Positions 9,477 through 18,128 of a stretch of 64,000 nt of DNA are shown in pieces. How positions within the stretch are numbered: position 1 is the stretch's first letter; each line of letters opens with the position of its first letter. The translations under genes were made by a program, and so were the position numbers. This DNA is from an uncultured Granulosicoccaceae bacterium (lineage in GTDB: Bacteria > Pseudomonadota > Gammaproteobacteria > Granulosicoccales > Granulosicoccaceae), in assembly GCA_938006335.1 (NCBI GenBank), contig CALLMF010000009.1:62001-126000 (forward strand), given 5' to 3'. The notes under the pieces are model-generated. The model saw nothing but the letters and a program-made list of their open reading frames with translations, was not told the origin of the DNA and did no database searches.

Positions 9477-10442
9477 TCAAGCCGGAACTTGATGCAATAA
9501 AACACGTGCAAAAACGTCCGAGTCAACATTCCCACCGCAGAGAATGATGCCTACCCGCTTGCCTGCCATACGCTTTTGCTCTTGCATCAAAGCGGCAAGC
9601 GGTGCCGCACCCGCACCTTCAGATACGTTGTGCGTCGTGCGGTAGTACAGCCTCATTGCGTCGGCGATCTCGTCTTCAGATACTGCCACGATACGCTCCG
9701 CACCGACCGAGTACACCTCGAAGGCTTCGGGAACAACGACTCGAACCGCCATCCCGTCAGCAATCGTCACAGCAGATGCAGTCTCACCTGGGATACCCGT
9801 TTCAAACGCCTGCTTTGCCGCATCAGCGTTGGCGGATACAACACCCACTATTCGCGTGTCCAGCCCGAGCGCATCTCTGGCAGCGATAAGCGCACAGATA
9901 CCCGAACCACAGCCGATCGGTACGTACACGGTGTGCAGTTCCGGTTGTGCGGTAAATAGCTCAAACGCATAGGTCGCCACTCCGACCACGAGGTCTCGAT
10001 GAAACGGTGGCACCATGGCAAGCCCGCGTTCCTCCGCCATGCGGCCAGCCTCGATACGCGCTTCATCAAAGTCATCGCCGTGTTCAATGACCTGCGCGCC
10101 AAAAGCGCGCATGGCCGCATTCTTTTCCACTGAGTTTCCATGCGGGACGAGCACCACTGCGTCCAGACCAGCTGCGGTGGCAGCTCTCGCCTGGCTTTGT
10201 CCGTGGTTACCTCGGGTTGCCGTAATGACGCCACGTACCGACGGCTCACGTCGCAACAAGCTATCGATGAAGGTGATACCACCACGGATCTTGAAGGCTC
10301 CCGTAGGCGTATGATTCTCATGCTTGACCCAGGTCTCTGTCCCTGTCGAACGCTCCAGCAATGGCCAACGGTACTGTGGTGTTGGCGGCATGGACTCATG
10401 CACCAATCGGGTTGCTTGCTCAAGTTCCTGTCGGGTAAACAT
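9477..10442 (-). CDS. Threonine/serine dehydratase-like PLP enzyme (fold type II)
   Basis: This 321-residue protein of the threonine dehydratase/serine racemase group would deaminate or epimerise a beta-hydroxy amino acid using pyridoxal phosphate. The PLP-lysine lies in TPTGAFKIRGG (K51). ATRGNHGQS is the substrate-binding loop, GCGSG is the phosphate-binding loop in place of the more usual GGGG, and CGGNVD lies near the C-terminus. There is no C-terminal ACT regulatory domain, so it is a catabolic-type short enzyme. The start at the ATG at 10442 begins MFTRQELEQA as in relatives and has AAGGA about 12 bases upstream. A frame extending to 10571 adds residues unlike the family. The substrate is not determined; the gene precedes yajD. 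Confidence 0.85.
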   Translation of the reverse strand: MFTRQELEQATRLVHESMPPTPQYRWPLLERSTGTETWVKHENHTPTGAFKIRGGITFIDSLLRREPSVRGVITATRGNHGQSQARAATAAGLDAVVLVPHGNSVEKNAAMRAFGAQVIEHGDDFDEARIEAGRMAEERGLAMVPPFHRDLVVGVATYAFELFTAQPELHTVYVPIGCGSGICALIAARDALGLDTRIVGVVSANADAAKQAFETGIPGETASAVTIADGMAVRVVVPEAFEVYSVGAERIVAVSEDEIADAMRLYYRTTHNVSEGAGAAPLAALMQEQKRMAGKRVGIILCGGNVDSDVFARVLLHQVPA

Positions 10443-10598
10443 GTCTTGCACATTTCCTTTTTTGCCAGACTGCCGGTATGGCATCAAGCAATCCGATACG
10501 AGAACATACGTGATCGCAGCCGCTGAGGGAGATCCAGCCGTCAGGCCGCTCAATTCCAGCGACGAGCACAATGCAGTGAATAATACTGGACTACAGAC

Positions 10599-11411
10599 TT
10601 GAAACGCCTACTCAAGATCGGGCTGGTGATTTTCCTGTTGCATGCGCTGGTGATGGCGGTTGTGTACACAAACCAACGGAAATTCATCTACTACCCGCCG
10701 AAAAACGTGCCCATGATGGAGGTGGTCGAACAACTGGGCTTTCAGCACTGGCCTGAAAGGCAAAACTACAGAGGGTTGACGAAAACGCCCCCAGCCCCCC
10801 ACAGCCTGATGGTCTACTTTCATGGCAATGCAAGCCTGGCAAGTAGCCGACCAGACCTTGCAGATTCACTCGTCGAAGAGGGATTTCGGGTGCTCATGAT
10901 CGAATATCCAGGGTACGGACACAGGACTGGCTCGCCAAGCGAGCATCGAATTATCGCGGATGCAGTGGAATCGATAAGACTGAAACTCGGCGCCACTGAT
11001 CTACCCCTGTACCTGTGGGGGGAGTCGTTGGGTAGTGGCGTCGCAGCTGGCGTCGCATACACACTACAAAACCACTCGGATTCGATTCCCGTTGAAGGAC
11101 TGATTCTACAGGTGCCTTTCGACAGCATGACCAATGTGGCCCGACATCACGCCGGCTTTGTCCCAACCGACAGAGCCTTCAAGGACCGCTACGAGAGCGC
11201 CAGGCGGCTCAAGGAATTCAGTGGAAGTGTGGCCGTCATCGTCGGTGCCAACGATGTGGTGGTACCCCCGGAGCTCGGACTCAACCTGTTTGAATCGTTG
11301 AACACCCGCAAGAAGCTCTGGCTACTTGACGACGCCGGTCATGTGGTACCGACAAACAGGAGCTCCCCCTGGTGGGAGGACGTGATCAACTTCATCCGCG
11401 CACGCGGGTAG
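10599..11411 (+). CDS. Alpha/beta hydrolase (YfhR/BEM46-like), membrane-anchored
   Basis: This 270-residue serine hydrolase has an N-terminal membrane anchor (residues about 5-23) followed by RKFIYYPP, typical of the YfhR/ABHD13-like group. YFHGNA forms the oxyanion region, GESLGSG carries the nucleophilic Ser, GANDVVVPP supplies the acid Asp and DDAGHVV the catalytic His. The substrate is unknown; relatives are esterase- or thioesterase-like. The gene is divergent from the PLP-enzyme gene and converges on a small lipoprotein gene. Confidence 0.88.
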   Translation: MKRLLKIGLVIFLLHALVMAVVYTNQRKFIYYPPKNVPMMEVVEQLGFQHWPERQNYRGLTKTPPAPHSLMVYFHGNASLASSRPDLADSLVEEGFRVLMIEYPGYGHRTGSPSEHRIIADAVESIRLKLGATDLPLYLWGESLGSGVAAGVAYTLQNHSDSIPVEGLILQVPFDSMTNVARHHAGFVPTDRAFKDRYESARRLKEFSGSVAVIVGANDVVVPPELGLNLFESLNTRKKLWLLDDAGHVVPTNRSSPWWEDVINFIRARG

Positions 11412-11461
11412 CAGACACTACCGGGCGCCTGCAATGGCTACCCGGCAGTATCCGTTCAACG

Positions 11462-11719
11462 CTACCAGGTCGTGCCCATGACCGGAAGCGCGAGCCGTCG
11501 CTCACCAGCATTGGTGCGAGTGTCAGCATCGTCTTGATCACGCGCAATGCTGTATACGACAGCCACGCCTATTGCCGCGACAATTGCAGTCACGACGATT
11601 CTGTCCTGAATCTGCCGTGGAGAGCGAAACACCCGCGGCCCGTCAACAACGACACAGCCGGAAAGGAACACCGCGGCCAACAGGCCAATACCCATTGAAA
11701 GTCGTCTTCTTTTCTGCAT
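11462..11719 (-). CDS. Small putative lipoprotein
   Basis: This short protein of about 85 residues starts MQKRRRLSMGIGLL and has a lipobox (FLSGC) around residue 21. A second hydrophobic segment (VVTAIVAAIGVAVVYSIA) follows, then a polar tail. The lipobox suggests anchoring in the inner or outer membrane. No family was recognised. The start is uncertain: the frame continues upstream to 11830, where it would overlap the neighbouring gene, but the lipobox fits the shorter form. No convincing ribosome-binding site was seen. Confidence 0.6.
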   Translation of the reverse strand: MQKRRRLSMGIGLLAAVFLSGCVVVDGPRVFRSPRQIQDRIVVTAIVAAIGVAVVYSIARDQDDADTRTNAGERRLALPVMGTTW

Positions 11720-11819
11720 GGGATCGATTGGATTGCGAGTCGAGTGAATGTCAACGGCCTGGTCTGAGTCACCACAGTCAAGTGGACAGCCTAGGTCATC
11801 TCGACGTGGCATGTCACCC

Positions 11820-12308
11820 TCAGGCGGCAACGAGTACAGCGGAGCTACCCTTCATGTGAGCGCCAAGTGGAATCAATCGCGTGCCATTGGGTAGACGATT
11901 GACGCCCGAATGGACATCCAGGTACTCCCCGGCTGGCGAGCCGAGGTTGTTGGAGATCCGAGAGGAAACCTGCACTGCTACCTCTCGCCCTGCCGGCACT
12001 CGTATTGCGCCAGACGCACATGCGTTGTTGCAGTCGACAATGCCACCATCAAAAACCAGACGGTGCGCGTGGAAGCGCGTGACGCTGATGTCATTGGATG
12101 TGTTGTTGCGCAACAACAAGGTATCTTCTGCAACATCAGGCGAGCTGATCAGCTCAAGGCTCATGTCAAGTGGGGTTTCGACGGATGCGCTTGCCGTCGT
12201 AGAAAGCGAAGTACCGACAACGCCGGTGATGGTGGGAAGAAGGCCGGCTGCACTTGCCGCTGTCATGGTCTTGAGGGTGCGGCGCTTGCCGAGGTTGATC
12301 GAACTCAT
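11820..12308 (-). CDS. Exported hypothetical protein, possible Tat substrate
   Basis: This 162-residue protein has an N-terminal KRRTLK motif followed by a moderately hydrophobic Ala/Thr/Gly-rich stretch ending ASAS, which resembles a twin-arginine signal. The mature part is a compact beta-rich domain (LLLRNNTSNDISVTRFHAHR; an IVDCNNAC cysteine pair) and ends with a hydrophobic SSAVLVAA tail. No family was recognised. The start at 12308 is supported by AGGAGG 10 bases upstream. It is on the same strand as, and 117 bp downstream of, the metallopeptidase gene, and could be its partner. Confidence 0.72.
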   Translation of the reverse strand: MSSINLGKRRTLKTMTAASAAGLLPTITGVVGTSLSTTASASVETPLDMSLELISSPDVAEDTLLLRNNTSNDISVTRFHAHRLVFDGGIVDCNNACASGAIRVPAGREVAVQVSSRISNNLGSPAGEYLDVHSGVNRLPNGTRLIPLGAHMKGSSAVLVAA

Positions 12309-12425
12309 TGTTGGTGTCCTCCTGTGGACTATTGCAGACTGCCTGCACAACTTAACGTATGGGCGATTACCCTGAAACAGAGCCAAGTTAACGTTCGTTG
12401 ACGATGCACCATGAACAGCGAGCAA

Positions 12426-13316
12426 CTACCCGCACACCTCGTAGGTATTGCCGATCGACTCAAAGCCCGCCTTGAGCGCACGCGTACGATACGGCTGCAA
12501 CGCCGACTGAGAAGACATCCACGAGATTTTCTTTTGCTGTCCTGGCGTTTCAGCTCGCACCCCCAGAACGTACGCAGCAAAGGCCTCGGCAAAGTCCTCT
12601 TCAGGATGACTCGCTGCGTATGGTCCGAAAAACGAGTCATCCAGCGCACATCGACCTTCGCCGTCGGCTACGAGCGCCACGTCACCTGGCGTCAATGTAC
12701 TCAGCGCCTCAGCACTCCAGAAGGCGAGTATCCAGCGCCACAGCAGAGAATCTTCCGCGAGGCAATCGCTACCGTTCCAGAAAGTGGTGCAGCTTGATCC
12801 CGTAGCACCAGGCAATCGCTGTTCGTCGGCCCAGGTCAGTATGTGGGCAAACTCGTGTGTGAGCGTAAGCAGTGCGTCATCCGGATTCGCGTCAAACTCG
12901 GCGATGTTGATAGCCATGACCAACTCGCTGAGACTGTTCTCATCCGATATGACATAGGCGTGTGTGGTCTCGTCACTATCACCTAGCCACGCAAAACCAG
13001 CGAAGTAATCAAGTTGACGCAAGTGTTCTTGCGGCATTACCAGCGCCAACATTTCAAACGCTTGGCGTACCTCGACACTCGGAGTGCCAAGGCAACGTGT
13101 GCCCAGCGTACCGTTCTCAATCCGATACGCGGATAGGATGCGAGTCTCACTGTCGGCACCGATGGTTGTTTCGTCGCATCCGGACATACCGAGTGCGCTC
13201 GTCTGGCTGGACGATACCGTCGGATAATCCGACCTCCGCTCAACTATCTCACTGACGATAACGGCACCACAAGCACACAGGATCAGTAGCGAGAAATATA
13301 CTGAAACTCTTTTCAT
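12426..13316 (-). CDS. Secreted putative zinc metallopeptidase (HExxH)
   Basis: This 296-residue protein has an N-terminal signal or lipoprotein signal (LLILCACG). The motif LTHEFAHILTW supplies an HExxH zinc site near residues 158-162. A downstream EEDFAEAFAAYV segment carries acidic residues that could give the third zinc ligand, as in gluzincins. Several cysteines suggest disulphides in the periplasm or outside the cell. The sequence is not obviously a member of a named peptidase family that I can recall. The downstream exported protein and lipoprotein genes lie in the same orientation. Substrate unknown. Confidence 0.75.
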   Translation of the reverse strand: MKRVSVYFSLLILCACGAVIVSEIVERRSDYPTVSSSQTSALGMSGCDETTIGADSETRILSAYRIENGTLGTRCLGTPSVEVRQAFEMLALVMPQEHLRQLDYFAGFAWLGDSDETTHAYVISDENSLSELVMAINIAEFDANPDDALLTLTHEFAHILTWADEQRLPGATGSSCTTFWNGSDCLAEDSLLWRWILAFWSAEALSTLTPGDVALVADGEGRCALDDSFFGPYAASHPEEDFAEAFAAYVLGVRAETPGQQKKISWMSSQSALQPYRTRALKAGFESIGNTYEVCG

Positions 13317-13353
13317 GTCAGTTTGACTATCTATTCAGCCAATCTCAATCAGA

Positions 13354-14592
13354 CTATTCCGGGCCTGGCCACAGGCCTGCACGCGCGCCCTCCGTGAGGG
13401 CGAGCACTACATGGTAGTGAAGTCGGCTCAGCGCATCCGCCCACAGGACACTACCGCATGCATCGAGCTGGTTGATGAACGCTGCGCGGCCGGCAAAATA
13501 CGCAGTGAACATCAGTCGTGTCAGGTCACGTGCCGCGTTGGCGTGTTCCGCATTGTTCTTGCGCACCGCAAACGCCTTGATGGCCTCTGTTTGCGGCCAG
13601 AGAAGAAACCGTTCCTCACACCAGTCTTGATCTGCGGAAACGGCATCCAGAGCTGCGCCAGCCATGACCCCGCTGGTCGCGTATCCCGCCGTGTCGGCAA
13701 ACTCGAGCAAGCGCTCGGCCACCGTGAGCATATTGGCATCTCCGCCAAGCTCGACCTCACGCAAGAGTAACCATGCCCATTCGCACTGGTGTCCGATTTC
13801 ACGTCGCTCGCCATCGCGTCCGGGAAGAGCAGAAAGCTCGGGGGTGATGAATTCAGTCACCGTGCCACTACTCGTGTCGAAAAAATATTCCAGCCCTTTC
13901 AGGCGGATTCTGCAAGCGCGCTCCAACCACACCGCGTCTTGTGTCATCTCATACGCCTGCAATGCCGCTTCATACAAATGCATATGAGGGTTCTGCGAAA
14001 AATGAGGGTAAAGCGCTGGGTCCGAACCCACGAGGCCGTCGTGCTCCACGAGCATTCCCGTGGCCCAATCGACCAGTCTTGTCTCGATCGCCGCCCAGCA
14101 CGCTTCCAGCTCTGCCGACACATCTTCGTCAGGATTCAAGCGCCCCCATGTCGATAGCCCCAGTATCACGAAGCTCTGATCATATGAATAGGCAAGGTCG
14201 TCCAGGCGATCACCGGTCGGCGATCGATCAGCGGCTCGCGCACGACTGTACAAGCCCGGAGACTTCCGGAATGCATCAATCGCGTCGCGCGCAGTGGTTG
14301 CAGCCGATCTGAACACGGGGTTGCGGGAACCCAGCGCGAGGTGCGAGAACGTGAACAACAGCCTCGCCTGTGAGAGTACCGTCCGACGATCGGTATTCGA
14401 AGGCTCACCGCAATGACCAAGCTGATCAAAGAATCCGAAGCCCTCAGGGTCTGTCGCACGCTGCACCCAGCCAGGGAGAAAGCGTGACCAGAACCACTCA
14501 ACCCAAACGTCAACCGAAGCGTCAGCAGAGGGGTGTCCACTGACTATTGGCTGACTCTCGATTTCTACCCTCACCACATTCTCCGAACACAC
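13354..14592 (-). CDS. AGE-family sugar epimerase/isomerase
   Basis: This 412-residue protein has the alpha/alpha-barrel signature of the N-acylglucosamine 2-epimerase/mannose isomerase family: RRTVLSQARLLFTFSHLAL near residue 70, DQSFVILGLSTWG, the QNPHMHLYEAALQAYE helix pair, GHQCEWAWLLLR and LLWPQTEAIKAF. Histidines in the last three blocks correspond to the active-site positions of the family. The family isomerises mannose/fructose or epimerises N-acylglucosamine or cellobiose; the exact substrate cannot be read here. It stands alone on the minus strand, divergent from the next gene. Confidence 0.87.
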   Translation of the reverse strand: MCSENVVRVEIESQPIVSGHPSADASVDVWVEWFWSRFLPGWVQRATDPEGFGFFDQLGHCGEPSNTDRRTVLSQARLLFTFSHLALGSRNPVFRSAATTARDAIDAFRKSPGLYSRARAADRSPTGDRLDDLAYSYDQSFVILGLSTWGRLNPDEDVSAELEACWAAIETRLVDWATGMLVEHDGLVGSDPALYPHFSQNPHMHLYEAALQAYEMTQDAVWLERACRIRLKGLEYFFDTSSGTVTEFITPELSALPGRDGERREIGHQCEWAWLLLREVELGGDANMLTVAERLLEFADTAGYATSGVMAGAALDAVSADQDWCEERFLLWPQTEAIKAFAVRKNNAEHANAARDLTRLMFTAYFAGRAAFINQLDACGSVLWADALSRLHYHVVLALTEGARAGLWPGPE

Positions 14593-14666
14593 CCGCCCGA
14601 TTCACCCCCTGTCCACCGCAGTATCGCTCATGAAGCGGCAGTGCCAAGTGCTTTCCCGGCGAATCG

Positions 14667-15707
14667 ATGTGGCGTACATGCGATCATCGCCGTCTTCATG
14701 AGCAAAAACGACGATGCCTGGTGTCACCCGCAAGCCAAGATAGACATCAAGCAGGCAGAAGGCGGAGCCTTGGCTCCTCACTTGGGTTTATCGTACGAGC
14801 TCTTTTCTGGCTGGGAGTAGCGGTAAGCGTTGCTGTTGTAGCGCTGGGTCTTGGGCAGCAACTGCATCCAGCTCTGGACAGTTTCAGCCATTTCCGTGTG
14901 CACGGGCTCGTCAGCTCATGCATCGGACTGATGCTGTTGGGCATTGGGGCCCGCCGCTACCGAAAAACGCTGCTGTTGGTCGCAGGCATCCCCGCACTGT
15001 GGGCCCTGTCGATTCAATGGCATCGGCTGCCTGAGGAGTCCCGCGAGTCGGATTTTCGTGTAGCGCAGTTCAACCTCAACGTGGAAAACCAACGTACGGA
15101 TCTCTATCTCGACGGGCTCCGTGCCCTGGATGCCGACGTCTTGCTTCTCCAGGAAATCACGCATCAGAACGTCTCGGGTCTTGCAGCGCTTGATGACGTC
15201 TACCCCTATCAGAGCATCTGTCTGAATGCAGACAGTCAGCATGGCGTCGGCATCCTGTCAAAGACACCGATGGAAGGCGGAGGGTGCCGTCCGGCACAGC
15301 GCTTCACATGGCGGGAGCTACCAGAACACGACATCAACGTCGCGTCCATCCACGCGGTGTGGCCATGGCCAGACCGCCAGCATCAACACGTACGCGCATG
15401 GGGCCCTCAACTTCGCGCTGCCCGGGGCCTCGACACTACGGCTGAGCCGTCCCTGAACCGCTTGATTCTTGGCGGTGATTTCAACGCCGCACCGTGGAGT
15501 GAAACGATGCGCCAGATACAGATCATGGGACAACTGGAGCCATTGCCAGGCGCACCCATAACGATCAAAGTCATGGGGGTGCCGCTGCCAATCGATCACC
15601 AATTGCACACACCGGATATTTGCCCGCAAGCACGACGCCACGGCCCATCGAGCCTGGGATCGGACCATACTCCAGTGATTGTCGAGTACCTGTTGCAAGC
15701 CTGTTGA
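14667..15707 (+). CDS. Membrane-anchored endonuclease/exonuclease/phosphatase-family protein
   Basis: An N-terminal region with about three hydrophobic helices is followed by a complete EEP fold: FRVAQFNLNVEN, VLLLQEIT (metal-binding Glu), HGVGILSKTP, LILGGDFNAAPWSE and GSDHTPV (catalytic His). EEP proteins hydrolyse phosphodiester or phosphomonoester bonds in a Mg-dependent way; the target of this membrane form is unknown. The start is unsure: the first 30 residues (Arg/His-rich) look unlike coding sequence and a GTG at 14721 is an alternative. No strong ribosome-binding site precedes either. Confidence 0.8.
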   Translation: MWRTCDHRRLHEQKRRCLVSPASQDRHQAGRRRSLGSSLGFIVRALFWLGVAVSVAVVALGLGQQLHPALDSFSHFRVHGLVSSCIGLMLLGIGARRYRKTLLLVAGIPALWALSIQWHRLPEESRESDFRVAQFNLNVENQRTDLYLDGLRALDADVLLLQEITHQNVSGLAALDDVYPYQSICLNADSQHGVGILSKTPMEGGGCRPAQRFTWRELPEHDINVASIHAVWPWPDRQHQHVRAWGPQLRAARGLDTTAEPSLNRLILGGDFNAAPWSETMRQIQIMGQLEPLPGAPITIKVMGVPLPIDHQLHTPDICPQARRHGPSSLGSDHTPVIVEYLLQAC

Positions 15708-15803
15708 CTGCAGAACAACGGCCAGGGCAACAGCAACACGCCAAGTAATTGAATTTACAGGGAATGTCCCCACATTCTCTCATCGGATCAAGGAAAACTG
15801 AAT

Positions 15804-16757
15804 ATGGAATACCTGATGAACTCCGGACTCGCGTTCTGGATCGGCCTCGCTGCGGTGGTGTTGCTGATCCTCAACTCGTCCGTGAAATTTGTTCCGCAGA
15901 ACACCGCGCTCGTGGTCGAGCGCTTCGGAAAGTTTCACAAGACAATGACCGCTGGTCTGAACTTCGTCGTGCCATTCATTGACCGCGTCGCCTATCGCGT
16001 GTCGCTCAAGGAGATGGCGCTGGATGTGCCGGGCCAGACAGCGATAACCAAGGACAACATCACACTGAATGTAGATGGCGTTCTGTATATGAAAGTACTC
16101 GATCCGGAAAAAGCCAGCTACGGCATCGACAGTTACGTCTTCGGTGTGACTCAACTGGCCCAGACGACCATGCGCTCCGAGATCGGCAAGATCACACTCG
16201 ACAAGACATTCGAGGAGCGAGACTCACTCAACATCGCGATTGTCAATACGATCAACGAAGCGGGCGCAGCATGGGGCACGACATGCCTCCGATATGAAAT
16301 CAAGGACATCACACCGCCCAAAAGCGTACTGGAAGCGATGGAGCGGCAAATGAAGGCCGAGCGAGACAAGCGAGCGGTCATCCTGGAATCCGAGGGATCG
16401 CGTCAGTCAGCGATCAATACTGCCGAAGGAGAAAAACGGGCGCAGGTTCTGGCCGCCGAGGCCGAACGGGAGCAGCGCATCCTTGAGGCACAGGGTGAAG
16501 CACAAGCCATCAAGACCGTTGCGGGCGCACAGGCTGAAGCACTTGAACTCATCGGCCAGGCGGCATCCACTCCAGAGGGTCAGAAAGCGGTGCAACTCGA
16601 CCTTGCGACCAAGGCAATCGCTGCCAAGGAAAAAATCGCGAAAGACTCGACCATTGTTCTCATGGACGGTGACAAGAGCGAAGCGGGCAAGGTCGTTGCC
16701 GAGAGTATGGCAGTGGTCGCAGCGATGAATTCCAGCGGCTCATTTGGCGCCCCCTGA
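15804..16757 (+). CDS. qmcA: SPFH/Band 7 (stomatin-like) membrane protein, QmcA type
   Basis: This 317-residue protein has one N-terminal transmembrane helix (about residues 9-24) and an SPFH domain (about 27-190; VPQNTALVVERFGKF, GLNFVVPFIDRVAYRV, DNITLNVDGVLYMKV). A long charged Ala/Glu-rich coiled coil follows at about 190-265, and a hydrophobic Ala-rich end. The layout matches QmcA/paraslipin proteins that form membrane-microdomain rings. The next gene encodes an NfeD-family protein, the usual partner (as in the E. coli qmcA-ybbK pair). Scaffold function is a family inference. Confidence 0.9.
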   Translation: MEYLMNSGLAFWIGLAAVVLLILNSSVKFVPQNTALVVERFGKFHKTMTAGLNFVVPFIDRVAYRVSLKEMALDVPGQTAITKDNITLNVDGVLYMKVLDPEKASYGIDSYVFGVTQLAQTTMRSEIGKITLDKTFEERDSLNIAIVNTINEAGAAWGTTCLRYEIKDITPPKSVLEAMERQMKAERDKRAVILESEGSRQSAINTAEGEKRAQVLAAEAEREQRILEAQGEAQAIKTVAGAQAEALELIGQAASTPEGQKAVQLDLATKAIAAKEKIAKDSTIVLMDGDKSEAGKVVAESMAVVAAMNSSGSFGAP

Positions 16758-16771
16758 AAGAGGACATGACG

Positions 16772-17254
16772 ATGAACGGATTGCTTGAAAGCATCTTGAA
16801 CAACCCGAGCGCGTTCTGGTTTGTCGTAGGATTTTCTCTACTGGCAATCGAAGTGGTGGCATTCGGACTGGGCAGCGGCGTGCTGTTGTTCGGCAGTATT
16901 GGTGCCTTGATAACAGGCGCCTTGCTGCACTTCGAGGTCATTCCAGCGAACTGGATAATCAGCGTTGCAAGCTTTGCGATCGCGTCAGCCCTCGCCACCG
17001 CAGTTCTCTGGATGCCCTTGAAGCGATTGCAAAGCGGAGCTGAACTCGGAAATGACCGTAGCAGTGACCTCATCGGTTATCAGTTCCGCCTGGATAGCAC
17101 AGTGACGCCTACCAACGTGGGGACGCATCGCTACTCGGGTATCCACTGGCAGGTTCGTATCAGTGATGAAACAAGTGAAACGACCTTGAACAAGGGCAGT
17201 TCTGTGCGGGTCGCTGGCGTTGATCCGGGCGTCTTCCATGTCGTACCGATTTGA
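16772..17254 (+). CDS. NfeD-family membrane protein, partner of the SPFH protein
   Basis: This protein of about 160 residues has two or three N-terminal transmembrane segments (WFVVGFSLLAIEVVAFGLG, ISVASFAIASALATAVLW) and a C-terminal small beta-barrel of the NfeD OB-fold type (DLIGYQFRLD, GIHWQVR, GSSVRVAGV). It starts 14 bp after the qmcA-like gene. An ATG at 16766 is only 2 bases from AAAGAGG, while the ATG at 16772 is 8 bases away, so the second start is preferred. NfeD proteins work with SPFH partners in membrane organisation. Confidence 0.88.
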   Translation: MNGLLESILNNPSAFWFVVGFSLLAIEVVAFGLGSGVLLFGSIGALITGALLHFEVIPANWIISVASFAIASALATAVLWMPLKRLQSGAELGNDRSSDLIGYQFRLDSTVTPTNVGTHRYSGIHWQVRISDETSETTLNKGSSVRVAGVDPGVFHVVPI

Positions 17255-17382
17255 ATTGATATCACGCACACCCACCGCCCTTTACGCGCTCAGTGTGTCG
17301 TTTGACGACTATCAGACTAGCGAGTAGCCTTGGCACGCAAGCTCGACAGTCAGAGCACTTCATTTCAAGGGAGCACGACCCT

Positions 17383-18090
17383 GTGCCTGATTTCAATTTT
17401 CAGACAGTTGTTCGCCCTTTGCGTCTGGCATTCATTTTTACAACTGCCGTGCTGTCCGGATGTGCGACTGGCAAATCAGTGAGCAAAGCTGCGGACGTGA
17501 TCGACGACGGCGAGCGTAACACCGTCCTGATCTCCTACGACGTATCGCTCAACGCCACCGATCGCTACAACACGGACTCCAGCACATCACTGATCGTCCG
17601 GTGTGGAGACCGAAACAGCCTGGGTCTGGTGCCCGAATGCTTTTCTCTCGCCATACCTTTTGCCGGACGCCGAAACGTCGATGGCTTTGACTACTTCACT
17701 TTTCAGGACTCGGGGGCACGGTTGCTTCAGATGCCATACGGCACCTTCGGTATCGAGTCGTTCGCGTACAGCGTGGTTGTCGATATTGATACACAACAGA
17801 ATTGCACGACGTCAGTCGAGAAGAACAAGCTTGTACAACGATGCAATCCTGTGCGAACACCAATCACCGCAAACCATCGCAATAACGCACCTGAGGTCAA
17901 CGTCCTGAATGTCGAGCCTGGTGATGGGTGCTATGCCGGACACCTCACACTCGTCATGAACGATGGTGCCGTTGTCGAATACTCGCTCGATCAGTCTGGA
18001 ACAGTACCGAGCGAGGACGTGTTCCGGTCGCTACCCTCTGCCGTACAAGCCGCAGCAAAGCGTCGAGTCACAGGCGCGTGCACGTCCTGA
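17383..18090 (+). CDS. Putative lipoprotein of unknown function
   Basis: A GTG start at 17383 preceded by AAGGGAG (9-base spacing) gives a 235-residue protein. Its signal sequence ends in a VLSGC lipobox, so it should be lipid-anchored in the envelope. The mature domain is beta-rich, with several cysteines (RCGDRNSLGLVPECFS, DTQQNCTTS, GDGCYAG) that may form disulphides. A frame extending to 17293 would bury the lipobox and lacks a ribosome site. No family was recognised. Confidence 0.75.
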   Translation: MPDFNFQTVVRPLRLAFIFTTAVLSGCATGKSVSKAADVIDDGERNTVLISYDVSLNATDRYNTDSSTSLIVRCGDRNSLGLVPECFSLAIPFAGRRNVDGFDYFTFQDSGARLLQMPYGTFGIESFAYSVVVDIDTQQNCTTSVEKNKLVQRCNPVRTPITANHRNNAPEVNVLNVEPGDGCYAGHLTLVMNDGAVVEYSLDQSGTVPSEDVFRSLPSAVQAAAKRRVTGACTS

Positions 18091-18128
18091 ATATTGTCAG
18101 CAGATGCGTTCCTGGCGACTGATCAGAC

